A stretch of DNA of 33,291 nt from Saprospiraceae bacterium (GTDB lineage: Bacteria; Bacteroidota; Bacteroidia; Chitinophagales; Saprospiraceae): assembly GCA_022448955.1 (NCBI GenBank), contig JAKVCU010000012.1:14308-47598 (forward strand). Direction: 5' to 3'. The notes under the pieces are model-generated. The model had not been told where the DNA came from. It worked only from the letters and a program-made list of their open reading frames with translations, and ran no database searches. Within the stretch, counting starts at the first letter, position 1; each line of letters begins with the position of its first letter. This document shows positions 6,905 through 16,562 of the stretch, piece by piece. The translations under genes were made by a program, and so were the position numbers.

Positions 6905-9900
6905 ATGAAACAATTAACCTTCTTCTTCTTATGGTTCATGGCTTACTCCCTTTTGGGGCAGGCACCCACAAACCAAGAAAGCCAAACTTATCAGAATGCA
7001 CCAGCATGGGCTAAGTTGATGTATGCTGAAAGACCTAATATAGACGAGGTCGATCGGCTGTATTGGGAATATTACAATACCCACAGCTTTCAAAAATCTT
7101 TTCATACTCAATTCTATAGACGATGGCGAAGAGCAGTTGATCCCTTCATCGGTGAAGATGGGTTCATTGAGGAAAGTAAAAAACTAGGCCTACATCAATT
7201 CGTACAAAAGCGAAAGGATCGCTATCATACGATCAATAGATCTGGTAATTGGTCCTTAATGGGTCCTTTTCGAAATTTTTACTCCAATGGATCAGAAAGT
7301 GGTGCTCAAACCAATGTATTTTCAATTGGCTCATGTGCTGCACAAGCTGACATCATGTACTGTGGAACCGAACCAGGAGAACTCTATAAAACTACAGATG
7401 GTGGCGAAAATTGGTTTAATGTTTCCTATGGTATTGTGACGGCTGTTGCCAACCAGGTAGTGGTTGCTAATGCAGGATTTAAAGCCATCGCCGTGCACCC
7501 TATCAATCCTGACATTGTATATGCCGGTGCTGGAAACGAAGTCTATAAATCTATTGATGGAGGTTTTTCTTGGGAGGTGGTTTTATTAGCCAATGCACCT
7601 TTATTTGGTTATATCGAAACACCTGCAGAAATTCATATCCATACCACCAATCCTGATATTGTTCTTTTGGCAGGCAGGGATGGTATTTATCGTACAGAAG
7701 ATGCAGGTGAAAATTGGACACAAGTCTTGACGAATCATTGTTACGATATCAAAGCAAGGCCAGGATTTCCAAATATACTGTATACGGTAAGAAATAATCT
7801 TAATACAAATACACATCAATTCCTTCGTTCAGAAGATGGAGGAATGACTTGGGAAGAACAAATCAATGGTTGGTATGCATCTAATGATCCCGCACGAAGT
7901 GTAAATGGTGCAAGAATAGCAGTTTCCAATGCCGATACTATGCGTATCTATGCTTTTTTAATTGGTGACGCTAAAGAAGGAGATGAAGGTTTTATTGGTA
8001 TTTACAAAAGCACAGATGGTGGCGATTCTTGGATCAATACGAAAGGCTATGATGGTGCTCCACATACAGCATCCTTTCCCAACTTGATCGCAGCTGATGT
8101 TTTCTCTTTCAATCAAGGTTTTTACAATTGTGCTATGATGGCATCTAATTCTAATGCAGATGAAATCTTGGTAGGCGGAATCGGTATGTGGCGATCTGAA
8201 GATGGAGGTGACAGCTTTCAGTGCATTTACAATTATGGTTGTGGCAATTATCAACCTATGCACGTAGACATGCAAGATTTCCGGGCATTTGGTGATACCT
8301 ATTGGGCATCAACAGATGGTGGTATTTACAAATCTGAAGATTTATTTGCCAGTCAACCTGAGTTTATGATGAAAGGTATTCACGGTGCAGATTTTTGGGG
8401 TTTTGGTTCTGGTTGGAATTATGACATTCTAGTTGGTGGTACTTTTCATAATGGAGTAGACGTATATTGCGAAGATTATCCTTTTGGAGATTTCTTAGAT
8501 TTAGGAGGTGGAGAGCCTGCTAGTGGCTATGTCAATCCTGGTGATAGCTTACGTGTGTACTATGTCAATCAAAGCCGTGTTGTACCCCCTTCTCTAGACG
8601 GTAATATCATGTCTATACCTATGGGGCTTGCGCCAAATGAAAGCCCTTGGTTCGCAGAGTCTTCTGAAATGTTATTTCATCCTGATTGTTACAACCATAT
8701 TTATCTAGGTAGTGCCAATCAAATTTTTAAGAGTACTAATGGTGGTGGCAACTATACCGCTATTTATGATGCACCAGAAAATACATTGGTGCTTGATCTA
8801 GATATTTCTCGAAAGGCCCCAAAAAAAATGTATGCTATCGTCAGAAGTTTTTCATCGGGTGTTAGCCTACATAAAACGACAGATGAATGGCAGACCAGTA
8901 CCGTTCTGAATATACCCGCAGGTGGTTCTTCCGAAGGTATTATTAGCTTAGATCCAGAAAATGACGAAATCATCTGGATGGCTTACCCAAGAGGTGGAAA
9001 TGGCAACAAAGTATTCAAGTCTGTAGATGGAGGACAAACATGGAATAATGAGACTTCATCTAATTTAAACTTCCAAACTATTCAAGCTATTACCACTATT
9101 GGAGGTACGGATGGTGGAGTTTATATTAACTCTAATATTGGCTGTTATTACAAAAATAATAGTATGGACGAATGGATCATTGATGATCAAGGTCTGCCTT
9201 TATCCATTAGTACAAGGGATATTCGCCCATTTTATAGGGATGGCAAGGTAAGAATCGCAAGTTTTGGAAAGGGACTATGGGAAAGTCCCCTATATGAGCA
9301 ACCTACCCGCCCAGTGGCAACTATTATGGCAAACCAGCTAAGGGCGGATTGCATTGATGATCCCTTCTATTTTGATGATTATTCTATGCTTAACCATGAA
9401 GGAGCTTCATGGTATTGGACTTTTGAAAATGCTTCCATTGCTAGTTCCACAAAGAGAAATCCTGAAGTGACCTTTAATGATTACGGCGAATTTGCGGTAA
9501 CGCTTGAAGTAACCAATGCCCAGGGTATTTCTTCGACTGATACCTTATATGTTACCGTCTCTGCTCCAGATTATGAGGAAGAGATCAGTGAAGATTTTGA
9601 AACGGTTTTTCCTCCAGAATCTTGGCAAATAGCTATTCAATCCTGGTCTTACAACAATGAAGTGGGTGGATATGGATTAAGCGACAACTGTATGAGCGTT
9701 AATAACTTTATCAATTCACAAGTTGGAGCGCGTTTTGAGATCACTGCTCCTGTAAACATGCAAAATAATACGCTAGAAAATAGCTGGCTTTCTTTTGATT
9801 TGGCTTACGCCGAATATGCTCCTAATTATCGTGATACGCTGGAAATTCTAATTTCTCTCGATTGTGGCAGTACTTGGGCTTCTGTATACAAAAAGTGGGG

Positions 9901-10366
9901 GCAAGAATTAGCAACTGCACCAAATACTACAGAATTATTCATTCCTACAGCTGATCAATGGCGTACAGATTCGGTCGATTTAACTTCATTCATTGGTCAG
10001 GAAAATGTATTGATCAAGTTTAGTAATATTAATGGGTATGGCCAACCTCTTTATGTTGATAATGTAAATATGGGAGGTATAACCACCTTTTTAAATGAAC
10101 CAACTGCTTCTTATAAACATCTAAGTTTCTTCCCAAATCCAATTCATACAAGTGGAAACTTAAGCATTTCCACTGGCGAAATAGAATCACTAGAATGTTC
10201 CATTTTCAAGTTATCTGGAAAACTTCTTGGTAATATCTTCACGCAAACCAATACTCCAATTGACATCAGTCGATGGGATCTAAGTGCAGGTACTTACATT
10301 ATCAAAATTCAAACAAAAGATCAGATAAAAAATGGAAAGTTAGTCGTAGTTGGAGATAGACGATAA
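6905..10366 (+). CDS. Secreted Asp-box (BNR/VPS10-like) protein with PKD, MAM-like region and T9SS signal
   Basis: 1153 residues. A signal peptide (hydrophobic TFFFLWFMAYSLLGQA) is followed by a long beta-propeller-like region (about 120-790) studded with Asp-boxes of the S/T-x-D-G-G-x-x-W type, for example TTDGGENW near 163-170, then SIDGGFSW, TEDAGENW, STDGGDSW and SVDGGQTW. A PKD-like domain follows (about 800-885), then a jelly-roll/MAM-like segment (about 895-1060) introduced by EDFETVFPPESW, and a C-terminal type A T9SS sorting domain (about 1074-1153) with FFPNPI and an ending LSAGTYIIKI. It is probably exported by the T9SS to the cell surface or medium. Asp-boxes alone do not show catalysis; it may be an adhesin, structural propeller or glycosidase-like protein. 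Confidence 0.9.
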   Translation: MKQLTFFFLWFMAYSLLGQAPTNQESQTYQNAPAWAKLMYAERPNIDEVDRLYWEYYNTHSFQKSFHTQFYRRWRRAVDPFIGEDGFIEESKKLGLHQFVQKRKDRYHTINRSGNWSLMGPFRNFYSNGSESGAQTNVFSIGSCAAQADIMYCGTEPGELYKTTDGGENWFNVSYGIVTAVANQVVVANAGFKAIAVHPINPDIVYAGAGNEVYKSIDGGFSWEVVLLANAPLFGYIETPAEIHIHTTNPDIVLLAGRDGIYRTEDAGENWTQVLTNHCYDIKARPGFPNILYTVRNNLNTNTHQFLRSEDGGMTWEEQINGWYASNDPARSVNGARIAVSNADTMRIYAFLIGDAKEGDEGFIGIYKSTDGGDSWINTKGYDGAPHTASFPNLIAADVFSFNQGFYNCAMMASNSNADEILVGGIGMWRSEDGGDSFQCIYNYGCGNYQPMHVDMQDFRAFGDTYWASTDGGIYKSEDLFASQPEFMMKGIHGADFWGFGSGWNYDILVGGTFHNGVDVYCEDYPFGDFLDLGGGEPASGYVNPGDSLRVYYVNQSRVVPPSLDGNIMSIPMGLAPNESPWFAESSEMLFHPDCYNHIYLGSANQIFKSTNGGGNYTAIYDAPENTLVLDLDISRKAPKKMYAIVRSFSSGVSLHKTTDEWQTSTVLNIPAGGSSEGIISLDPENDEIIWMAYPRGGNGNKVFKSVDGGQTWNNETSSNLNFQTIQAITTIGGTDGGVYINSNIGCYYKNNSMDEWIIDDQGLPLSISTRDIRPFYRDGKVRIASFGKGLWESPLYEQPTRPVATIMANQLRADCIDDPFYFDDYSMLNHEGASWYWTFENASIASSTKRNPEVTFNDYGEFAVTLEVTNAQGISSTDTLYVTVSAPDYEEEISEDFETVFPPESWQIAIQSWSYNNEVGGYGLSDNCMSVNNFINSQVGARFEITAPVNMQNNTLENSWLSFDLAYAEYAPNYRDTLEILISLDCGSTWASVYKKWGQELATAPNTTELFIPTADQWRTDSVDLTSFIGQENVLIKFSNINGYGQPLYVDNVNMGGITTFLNEPTASYKHLSFFPNPIHTSGNLSISTGEIESLECSIFKLSGKLLGNIFTQTNTPIDISRWDLSAGTYIIKIQTKDQIKNGKLVVVGDRR

Positions 10367-10382
10367 AAAATCATAAAACGAA

Positions 10383-10419
10383 AAGAACTTACTTTGAACA
10401 ATCATCAAAGTAAGTTCTT
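10383..10419 (-). terminator. Terminator between convergent T9SS and pccB genes
   Basis: A perfect 14-bp stem (arms 10383-10396 and 10406-10419, AAGAACTTACTTTG and complement) with a 9-nt loop. The T-rich tail (TTTTCGTTTT) is on the minus strand, so it best terminates the minus operon ending at 10507. On the plus strand it lies just after the T9SS gene but lacks a T-tract; it may still act weakly in both directions. Confidence 0.8.
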
Positions 10420-10506
10420 CCCATCTCAAAAAGAGCTTCGCCTTGGTAATCAAGCCATTATTCTCGATTGGCAACATACTTTTTAAACAACTTCATAGTC
10501 AAAAAA

Positions 10507-12048
10507 CTATAGTGGAATATTCCCATGTTTCTTTTTAGGAATGTGGGCTACTTTATTTTCCAACATCGCAAAAGCTTTCATCAATTTTCTACGGCTATCT
10601 TTTGGTTCGATCACCTCATCGATGAAACCTCTTTGAGCTGCGCGATAAGGATGAGCAAATTTTTCTTTGTATTCTTCTTCTTTTTCTTTTAGCATAGCTT
10701 CTGGATCGCCTGATGCTTTAATTTCCTTACGGAAAATAATTTCAGATGCACCTTTTGCCCCCATAACTGCAATCTCTGCCATGGGCCAAGCATAGTTTAA
10801 GTCCGCTCCAATGTGCTTCGAATTCATTACATCATACGCCCCACCATAAGCCTTACGAGTAATTAATGTTACTCTAGGCACCGTTGCTTCACTGAAAGCA
10901 TATAATAACTTCGCACCATTCACAATGATACCATTCCACTCTTGATCCGTACCCGGCAAGAAACCTGGAACATCTACCAATACCAACATCGGAATATTAA
11001 AGCAATCACAGAAACGTACAAATCGAGCAGCTTTACGCGAACTATTCACGTCTAACACACCTGCAAGACTGAATGGCTGATTGCCAATCACCCCAATACT
11101 TCGCCCTCCCAAACGAGCAAAACCAACAATGATATTTTCCGCAAAATCAGGGTGGATTTCTAAGAAGCTTTCTTCATCCACAATGCCGTTTACGACATCA
11201 CGCATATCATAAGGATGATTCGGGTTTTCAGGAACGATACTATTTAATTCCTCTCGAATCTCAGCACCTGGTGTATAAGGTAATTTAGTAGGCTTTTCTT
11301 CACAGTTTTGAGGCATATAGCTCAACAGTTGCTTCACCTTTAAGATGCATTCCAAATCATTAGCAGCGGTTAGGTGCGTAACACCAGATTTTGTGGAGTG
11401 AGCAGATGCACCACCTAGTTCTTCTGCAGTAACCGTCTCATTTGTAACTGTTTTTACCACATTTGGCCCCGTCACAAACATATAAGAAGTGTGCTCTACC
11501 ATTACTGTAAAATCAGTCATAGCAGGAGAATATACGGCACCACCTGCGCACGGCCCCATAATTGCAGAAATCTGAGGTACGACTCCTGAAGCCATCACAT
11601 TGCGATAAAAAATATCAGCATAACCTCCTAAGGATTTTACCCCTTCTTGAATTCTTGCTCCACCTGAGTCGTTAAGACCAATTACAGGAACACCTGTTTT
11701 CATGGCTAGATCCATGATTTTACAAATCTTCTCTGCATGTGTTTCAGACAATGAGCCACCAAAAACAGTAAAATCTTGTGCAAAGACATAGATTAAACGT
11801 CCGTCTACAGTTCCATAACCAGTGATCACCCCATCACCGAGAAACTGCTGTTTCTCCATTCCAAAATCACTAGAACGATGCGTTACCAGCATCCCAATTT
11901 CTTCGAAAGAGCCTTCATCTAATAAAAAATGAATTCTTTCTCTGGCGGTTAGTTTACCTTTTTTGTGTTGGTTTTCAATACGTTGTTCGCCACCACCCAA
12001 TTGGGCAGTGGCTTGTTTATCTTTGAGAAGGGCTAGTTTGTCTTGCAT
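10507..12048 (-). CDS. pccB: Acyl-CoA (propionyl-CoA) carboxylase beta subunit
   Basis: 513 residues, full length for the carboxyltransferase subunit of propionyl-CoA carboxylase or the MmdA subunit of methylmalonyl-CoA decarboxylase. Two crotonase-like halves are visible. The N half has [30 protein letters not shown] and the oxyanion loop [12 protein letters not shown]; the C half has [13 protein letters not shown] and the second oxyanion loop [10 protein letters not shown]. It transfers carboxyl from biotin to propionyl-CoA, giving methylmalonyl-CoA. Biotin carboxylase and carrier subunits are not in this window, so the choice between PCC and decarboxylase is open. Last gene of a three-gene operon, 6 nt after the methyltransferase gene. 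Confidence 0.93.
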   Translation of the reverse strand: MQDKLALLKDKQATAQLGGGEQRIENQHKKGKLTARERIHFLLDEGSFEEIGMLVTHRSSDFGMEKQQFLGDGVITGYGTVDGRLIYVFAQDFTVFGGSLSETHAEKICKIMDLAMKTGVPVIGLNDSGGARIQEGVKSLGGYADIFYRNVMASGVVPQISAIMGPCAGGAVYSPAMTDFTVMVEHTSYMFVTGPNVVKTVTNETVTAEELGGASAHSTKSGVTHLTAANDLECILKVKQLLSYMPQNCEEKPTKLPYTPGAEIREELNSIVPENPNHPYDMRDVVNGIVDEESFLEIHPDFAENIIVGFARLGGRSIGVIGNQPFSLAGVLDVNSSRKAARFVRFCDCFNIPMLVLVDVPGFLPGTDQEWNGIIVNGAKLLYAFSEATVPRVTLITRKAYGGAYDVMNSKHIGADLNYAWPMAEIAVMGAKGASEIIFRKEIKASGDPEAMLKEKEEEYKEKFAHPYRAAQRGFIDEVIEPKDSRRKLMKAFAMLENKVAHIPKKKHGNIPL

Positions 12049-12054
12049 GCTGAA

Positions 12055-12864
12055 TCAATTACTTCTTTTTTGTAAAATAAATCCTTTACCAACGGAGTAT
12101 TTGGCTTTTTTAAATAAAAAATGATCAATGGCTATAATAACATCTGTAATATTGGTCAAAAATGATTTTTCAGTGCTTGGTCTAAGTACGACTTTTTTCT
12201 CTTCTTGATCCGAAACATTGCCCGAATTAGCTTTCAACAACTTCTGGATCATTCCGGTCCAATACATCTCTAATAAACCAATAATGTAGCCACTCAAGTT
12301 GCGGCTGAACTGAATTTCTAAATTATTTTTTATTGCCCACTGCTGAAAAGTCTTTGTCGGAATTAAATATTCATGGCCAAAGGCATAAGCCCCTTGCGAA
12401 ATTTTTTCCTGTCCCAAATACTTACGCACTCGATTAATTGGATCATAAGTCAATGGAAACTCTTCTCTAGGATAAGTAATAATCAAGAGACCCTCAGGTT
12501 TTAGCACACGCTGAATCTCTTCAATCATACGCTCCGGTTGTCCCACATGTTCTATTACCTCTACAGAAATGATTAAATCAAAGTGATTGTCTGGAAAACT
12601 TAACTCCAAGGCATTTTCAACTCGGTAATCTAAATTTGATATATCCTTATTCAAGGCTTTCGCGAAAGCAATGTCATCTGGATTAATGTCACATCCAATC
12701 AAACGCTCACAATAGGGAGCAATCATACGGTCATAATCGCCCTCTCCTGTTCCAAGATTAAGCACACTAGCAAATGCTCCATGCTTTTTCACCTGCGCTT
12801 TTAAACACTTTTCAATAAAAAGGTATCTGTTTCTATAAGTAGGTAAAAGTAATTTGTAATTCAT
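12055..12864 (-). CDS. Class I SAM-dependent methyltransferase
   Basis: 269 residues. SAM-binding motif I is VLNLGTGEGDYDR (about 34-46), an acidic residue follows strand 2 (GCDINPDD), and motif IV-like FDLIISVEVIEHVGQPERM and post-motif VLKPEGLLIITYP are clear: a Methyltransf_11/UbiE-like Rossmann fold. The C-terminal third is unusual and contains hydrophobic stretches (YIIGLLEMYW, and TDVIIAIDHFLF) that could contact the membrane. It lies between the GT39-like glycosyltransferase and pccB with gaps of 5 and 6 nt, so the three are translated from one message. A lipid or glycan substrate would fit the neighbour, but this is inference. Confidence 0.85.
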   Translation of the reverse strand: MNYKLLLPTYRNRYLFIEKCLKAQVKKHGAFASVLNLGTGEGDYDRMIAPYCERLIGCDINPDDIAFAKALNKDISNLDYRVENALELSFPDNHFDLIISVEVIEHVGQPERMIEEIQRVLKPEGLLIITYPREEFPLTYDPINRVRKYLGQEKISQGAYAFGHEYLIPTKTFQQWAIKNNLEIQFSRNLSGYIIGLLEMYWTGMIQKLLKANSGNVSDQEEKKVVLRPSTEKSFLTNITDVIIAIDHFLFKKAKYSVGKGFILQKRSN

Positions 12865-12869
12865 TTAAT

Positions 12870-15017
12870 CTATTTAATTACATCATCAAACTTAGCGGCA
12901 GCTCTTCTAAATCGTTCTGCTCGCTCATAATCCTTCATATCTAAATAAATATCTGCAACAAGCATGTAAGCTTGCTTAAACCGTGGCTCTTTTCGAATCG
13001 CCTCTTTCCCATGCTTTACAGCCAACTCCAACTCTTTACGTTCCTTAAAAATAACGGCAAGGTAGTAATAAGCGATCGCCAAATCATCATTAACGCGCAA
13101 GGTTTCTTGAAAAATTTGCATGGCTATATCTAACTCTCCTTTGAGGAAATGTCCCACGCCTAAGAAATACAGCGCACTCTCGGTGCGCGGTGCAATCCGC
13201 AAAGCTTGAGTAGCCGCTTCAATGGCCTTGTCTGGCTGTTCTATTTTTACATAACTATTTGCCAAACCTAACCAAGCCTGTTCGTTATCTGGATGGCGCT
13301 GAACTTCTTTTCCAAAGTTCTCTACTGCTGTCGCAAAATCTCTCTGATCAATAGATTTTTCACCAATGAAGGTATGTTTATACTGATCTTCTTCTATAGC
13401 TAATATGGGAATATGATCAGCCGTAAAGGCTTTCACCGTTTTGGAGTTGGGCCAAGCACCTGCCAATAAGTGCCCAGAACGAATAAAACGAGAAGGGAAA
13501 ATACCAAAATCCCAAGCTTTTTGATAACGTTGGTTAAAACGAACATAAACCGTTTTTACCTTGCCATTGAATCGTTTTCTTGTCAGACGATCAACTGGAT
13601 AATAAAAAGTGGTTCCTATCACTACGGTATCTTCCATGGTCGGACTGATATGCCCTTTTTCTTCTAACCAATCAATGGCTTGCTTCGTGGATATTCCCCA
13701 GTAATCCGTTTCATAGTATCCAAAAATACTTTTCACACCACCGGCAACTGGATTGAAGTAGACATAAGGATACGCACTATTCCTAATAATAAAAATCGAC
13801 GATTCTAGCATCAATAGCCCTAATCCCCCCCACAATACATACTTCCAAGTTTTTTTCTTTTCTAATATACCTTCTAAATACACATAAAATACAGCAGATG
13901 CTGTCACTATTCCAGCGTAAATAAAAATTAGGTGCCGCCATCCATCATGCAAAGCTGATTCTCTAAGCATGATATAAATCACAGGGAAGAAAGAAGCAAA
14001 TAAAGCCAAATCAAAGCCCACACCTCTATATTTTTTCATGATCTCAATGCAGAAGGCAATCGCGCCCAGGATTCCTATCAAAGTAAATAATGGCAAAGTT
14101 TTTCCAATCCAACTCAACCCATAATACCAAGGAATATCATCCGACATGATATTCTCCCCCATAAATAAGACTCTCAGGTTAGTACCAAACTTCGAAAACT
14201 CAGACAAAGCCTTAAAAGGATAGGTAAATGGCTCCGCTAAGGCTGCTGGCCAAAATAAAATACCTAAAAAGTAGCCCATAACAGCAATACCAAAAGCATA
14301 TCCCAAATGAATAAAACCCACTTTCAGATGCGTTTTCAAGCCTTTGAAACCGTAATTCGTCAAAAAATGAATCCCTGTAAATAAAAATAAATATGCAGGA
14401 ATTAATAATCCACCAGCCCGAGTAGCTAAGGCAATAGCCATACCTCCAGCAATACCTGCCATTGCTTTATAATTAGCTCTAGGTAAATCCTTAAAATAGA
14501 CAGTCATAAAATATAAAGACATCGCAAAGCCAGCAGCAAAAGGAATATCTTTCGGATTAATCAAAGAATGACCAAAAAAACGTGGGGATAAAAACATCAT
14601 TAAAGCAGCTAGAATAGCCGCTCTCCAACCCGCAATTGCCCTAGCCCAAAGACCTGTAAAAAAGATAGCTAACATACCAAAAATAGCTACAAAAATATGT
14701 CGAACACTATGATAAGCCCTATCAAACTCATCATAACCCAACGCATTATTCACAAGACCTGTTATCAAGTCAAACATACCTCCATACAAATGCATTTGAC
14801 CTTTTTCGATAAATTCTGCATCATCGTTCTTGCCTGAATAATAATCAATGAGCTTTTTTGAGTAATCAACCTGAAAAGATTCATCCCCATTAATGCCACT
14901 CTGAGTAGCCATAATCCCAAGTACCACCAACATGAAAAAGATAAGCCCATAATAAATAAAGGGATAATAAGCTTGTAAAGAGTCTATTCGCGTTTGTTTC
15001 GATTTCTTCTTCGTCAT
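12870..15017 (-). CDS. GT39-like membrane glycosyltransferase with C-terminal TPR repeats
   Basis: 715 residues. The first membrane segment (about 19-38) is followed by an acidic loop NGD45-E46-SFQVDY, the place of the catalytic acidic residues in GT-C enzymes (protein O-mannosyltransferase/ArnT-like). Roughly ten further membrane segments follow, with PRFFGHSLINPKDIPFAAGF in a conserved loop position. A soluble C-terminal part (about 557-715) holds four or five TPR units (for example NEQAWLGLANSYVKIEQPDK and DLAIAYYYLAVIFKERKELE). Such enzymes use polyprenyl-phosphate sugars at the outer face of the inner membrane; the TPRs may hold an acceptor or partner. First gene of the operon with the methyltransferase and pccB. 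Acceptor unknown. Confidence 0.85.
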   Translation of the reverse strand: MTKKKSKQTRIDSLQAYYPFIYYGLIFFMLVVLGIMATQSGINGDESFQVDYSKKLIDYYSGKNDDAEFIEKGQMHLYGGMFDLITGLVNNALGYDEFDRAYHSVRHIFVAIFGMLAIFFTGLWARAIAGWRAAILAALMMFLSPRFFGHSLINPKDIPFAAGFAMSLYFMTVYFKDLPRANYKAMAGIAGGMAIALATRAGGLLIPAYLFLFTGIHFLTNYGFKGLKTHLKVGFIHLGYAFGIAVMGYFLGILFWPAALAEPFTYPFKALSEFSKFGTNLRVLFMGENIMSDDIPWYYGLSWIGKTLPLFTLIGILGAIAFCIEIMKKYRGVGFDLALFASFFPVIYIMLRESALHDGWRHLIFIYAGIVTASAVFYVYLEGILEKKKTWKYVLWGGLGLLMLESSIFIIRNSAYPYVYFNPVAGGVKSIFGYYETDYWGISTKQAIDWLEEKGHISPTMEDTVVIGTTFYYPVDRLTRKRFNGKVKTVYVRFNQRYQKAWDFGIFPSRFIRSGHLLAGAWPNSKTVKAFTADHIPILAIEEDQYKHTFIGEKSIDQRDFATAVENFGKEVQRHPDNEQAWLGLANSYVKIEQPDKAIEAATQALRIAPRTESALYFLGVGHFLKGELDIAMQIFQETLRVNDDLAIAYYYLAVIFKERKELELAVKHGKEAIRKEPRFKQAYMLVADIYLDMKDYERAERFRRAAAKFDDVIK

Positions 15018-15072
15018 TTTCTAATAGAGGGATTTAAATACTTTTCGGGTATCGACGTCTTTTTAACGCTTG

Positions 15073-15080
15073 CGAAGATA
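15073..15080 (-). promoter_or_regulatory. Candidate -7 element for the GT39 operon
   Basis: On the minus strand this reads TATCTTCG, one base off TAnnTTTG, followed by CAAGCG, and lies about 55 nt before the ATG at 15017. No -33 element is evident at the normal distance. Confidence 0.25.
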
Positions 15081-15235
15081 ACAAGATTTGATGTAATGCT
15101 TAATGCTTATTCTTTTAAATAATCCAATTCCCAATGAACAACTAATAACCGACTACATTCCTAATAACACCACAACAAATCGTAATTTTTGTTGAAAAAT
15201 TTAAAAAAATAAAAGCATATCATTGAAAAAGCCAT

Positions 15236-15243
15236 TAATTTTG
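15236..15243 (+). promoter_or_regulatory. Candidate -7 element for the aspartate aminotransferase gene
   Basis: TAATTTTG matches TAnnTTTG exactly and is followed by CC, 29 nt before the ATG at 15273, giving a short leader as is usual in Bacteroidota. A -33 TTTG at the expected 19-21-nt spacing is not seen. Confidence 0.4.
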
Positions 15244-15272
15244 CCGCTTCAATAAAATATAAATATCAAAAC

Positions 15273-16481
15273 ATGTCCACTACTACTTCATCTGTTCTGT
15301 CTCAACGCGTACTAAATATGGCAGAGTCAGCAACGATCAAAATGGCGCAAATGGCAAGAGAGCTCAAAGCTCAAGGCCACGATGTAATTAGTTTAAGTTT
15401 AGGAGAGCCAGATTTTGACACACCAGACCATATCAAAGAGGCTGCTAAAAAAGCACTGGATGAAGGATATACAAAATATACACCAGTCCCAGGCCTAGTT
15501 GAATTGCGTAAAGCCATTCAAACAAAATTCAAGCGTGACAACAAGCTAGACTTTGAGGTAACTCAGATTGTAGTATCTAATGGTGCAAAACAATCCATCG
15601 CAAACCTTAGTCTTGCGCTACTAGACGAGGGTGACGAAGTGATCATTTTTGCTCCTTTCTGGGTAAGTTACTCTGAGATTGTAAAGCTCGGTGGCGGTGT
15701 TCCTGTACTAATCAGCGCCGGTATCGAAGATGATTATAAAGTAAGTGCACAGCAGGTTGCGGATGCTATTACTCCTCGTACCAAAGCTGTACTTTTCTCA
15801 TCTCCATGTAATCCAACTGGATCAGTTTACACCCACGAAGAACTAGACGCTATTGCAACAGAGATTGCCAAGCATGAAGATATCTATATCATCGCTGACG
15901 AAATTTATGAGTACATCAACTTCTCTGATCGCCATGTCAGTATTGGTTCTTTCCCTCAGGTAAAAGATCGGACCATCACCGTAAACGGTTTCTCGAAAGG
16001 ATTCGCTATGACTGGATGGCGTCTTGGATATATGGGCGCTCCAAAGGAAGTAGCTAGTGCTTGCGCAAAAATCCAAGGTCAATTCACTTCTGGTGCCAAT
16101 GCATTTGCCCAAAAGGCCGCTGCCTATGCCCTTGAAGCAGATATGGGACCAACTGATGCTATGCGTGAAGCATTTTTGAAGCGTAGAGATATGGTCATTG
16201 CTGGTTTGAGTGCGATTCCAGGTTTTAAAGTAAATAATCCAGTGGGTGCATTTTACAGCTTCCCTGATATTAGCTCATTCTTCGGCAAGTCTGATGGAGA
16301 AGTAACCATCAACAACTCAGATGATTTCTGCGAATATCTATTAAATAAAGCTTATGTAGCTGTAGTGACGGGTGCTGCTTTTGGTGCGCCTGACTGTTTC
16401 CGCTTATCTTACGCCGCTTCTGACGATACATTGAAGGAAGCTATCCAGCGTATTGCTGATGCTTGTGCAAAATTGAAGTAA
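15273..16481 (+). CDS. aspC: Aspartate aminotransferase (class I, PLP-dependent)
   Basis: 402 residues, fold type I class I/II aminotransferase of the aspartate-aminotransferase I-gamma/prephenate type. Visible: substrate loop SLSLGEPDFDTP, PLP-ring contact NPTGSVY with N, DEIYEYI (Asp to pyridine nitrogen), the Schiff-base lysine K242 in NGFSKGFAMTGWRLGY, and a C-terminal Arg in FRLSYAAS that binds the substrate carboxylate. It interconverts aspartate and 2-oxoglutarate with oxaloacetate and glutamate. Cytoplasmic. Only 81 nt, including a hairpin, separate it from the ureohydrolase start, so both may be in one regulated unit for nitrogen metabolism. Confidence 0.93.
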   Translation: MSTTTSSVLSQRVLNMAESATIKMAQMARELKAQGHDVISLSLGEPDFDTPDHIKEAAKKALDEGYTKYTPVPGLVELRKAIQTKFKRDNKLDFEVTQIVVSNGAKQSIANLSLALLDEGDEVIIFAPFWVSYSEIVKLGGGVPVLISAGIEDDYKVSAQQVADAITPRTKAVLFSSPCNPTGSVYTHEELDAIATEIAKHEDIYIIADEIYEYINFSDRHVSIGSFPQVKDRTITVNGFSKGFAMTGWRLGYMGAPKEVASACAKIQGQFTSGANAFAQKAAAYALEADMGPTDAMREAFLKRRDMVIAGLSAIPGFKVNNPVGAFYSFPDISSFFGKSDGEVTINNSDDFCEYLLNKAYVAVVTGAAFGAPDCFRLSYAASDDTLKEAIQRIADACAKLK

Positions 16482-16521
16482 TTTCTTCTTAGAGAAGATG
16501 TTCATAAATACTATTTTTGGG

Positions 16522-16552
16522 AAAGGTGAGGACTTGCTCTTCGCCTTTTTCA
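16522..16552 (+). terminator. Hairpin with T-tract just ahead of the ureohydrolase start
   Basis: An 11-bp stem (arms 16522-16532 and 16538-16548, two G-U pairs) with a 5-nt loop, followed by TTTTTCAATTTTTG that runs into the ureohydrolase start (ATG 16563). It looks like the aspartate aminotransferase terminator, but its position makes read-through control or a leader hairpin possible. A TATTTTTG box (16512-16519, TAnnTTTG) overlaps its left side and could be a promoter for the next gene. Confidence 0.6.
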
Positions 16553-16562
16553 ATTTTTGAAC

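Noticed and set aside
7958-8275. Minus-strand ORF inside the secreted Asp-box gene
   Set aside because: A shadow of the real plus-strand frame. No start context, and the encoded sequence has no recognisable pattern.
13470-13667. Plus-strand ORF inside the GT39-TPR gene
   Set aside because: Fully nested opposite a well-supported coding region; no independent evidence.
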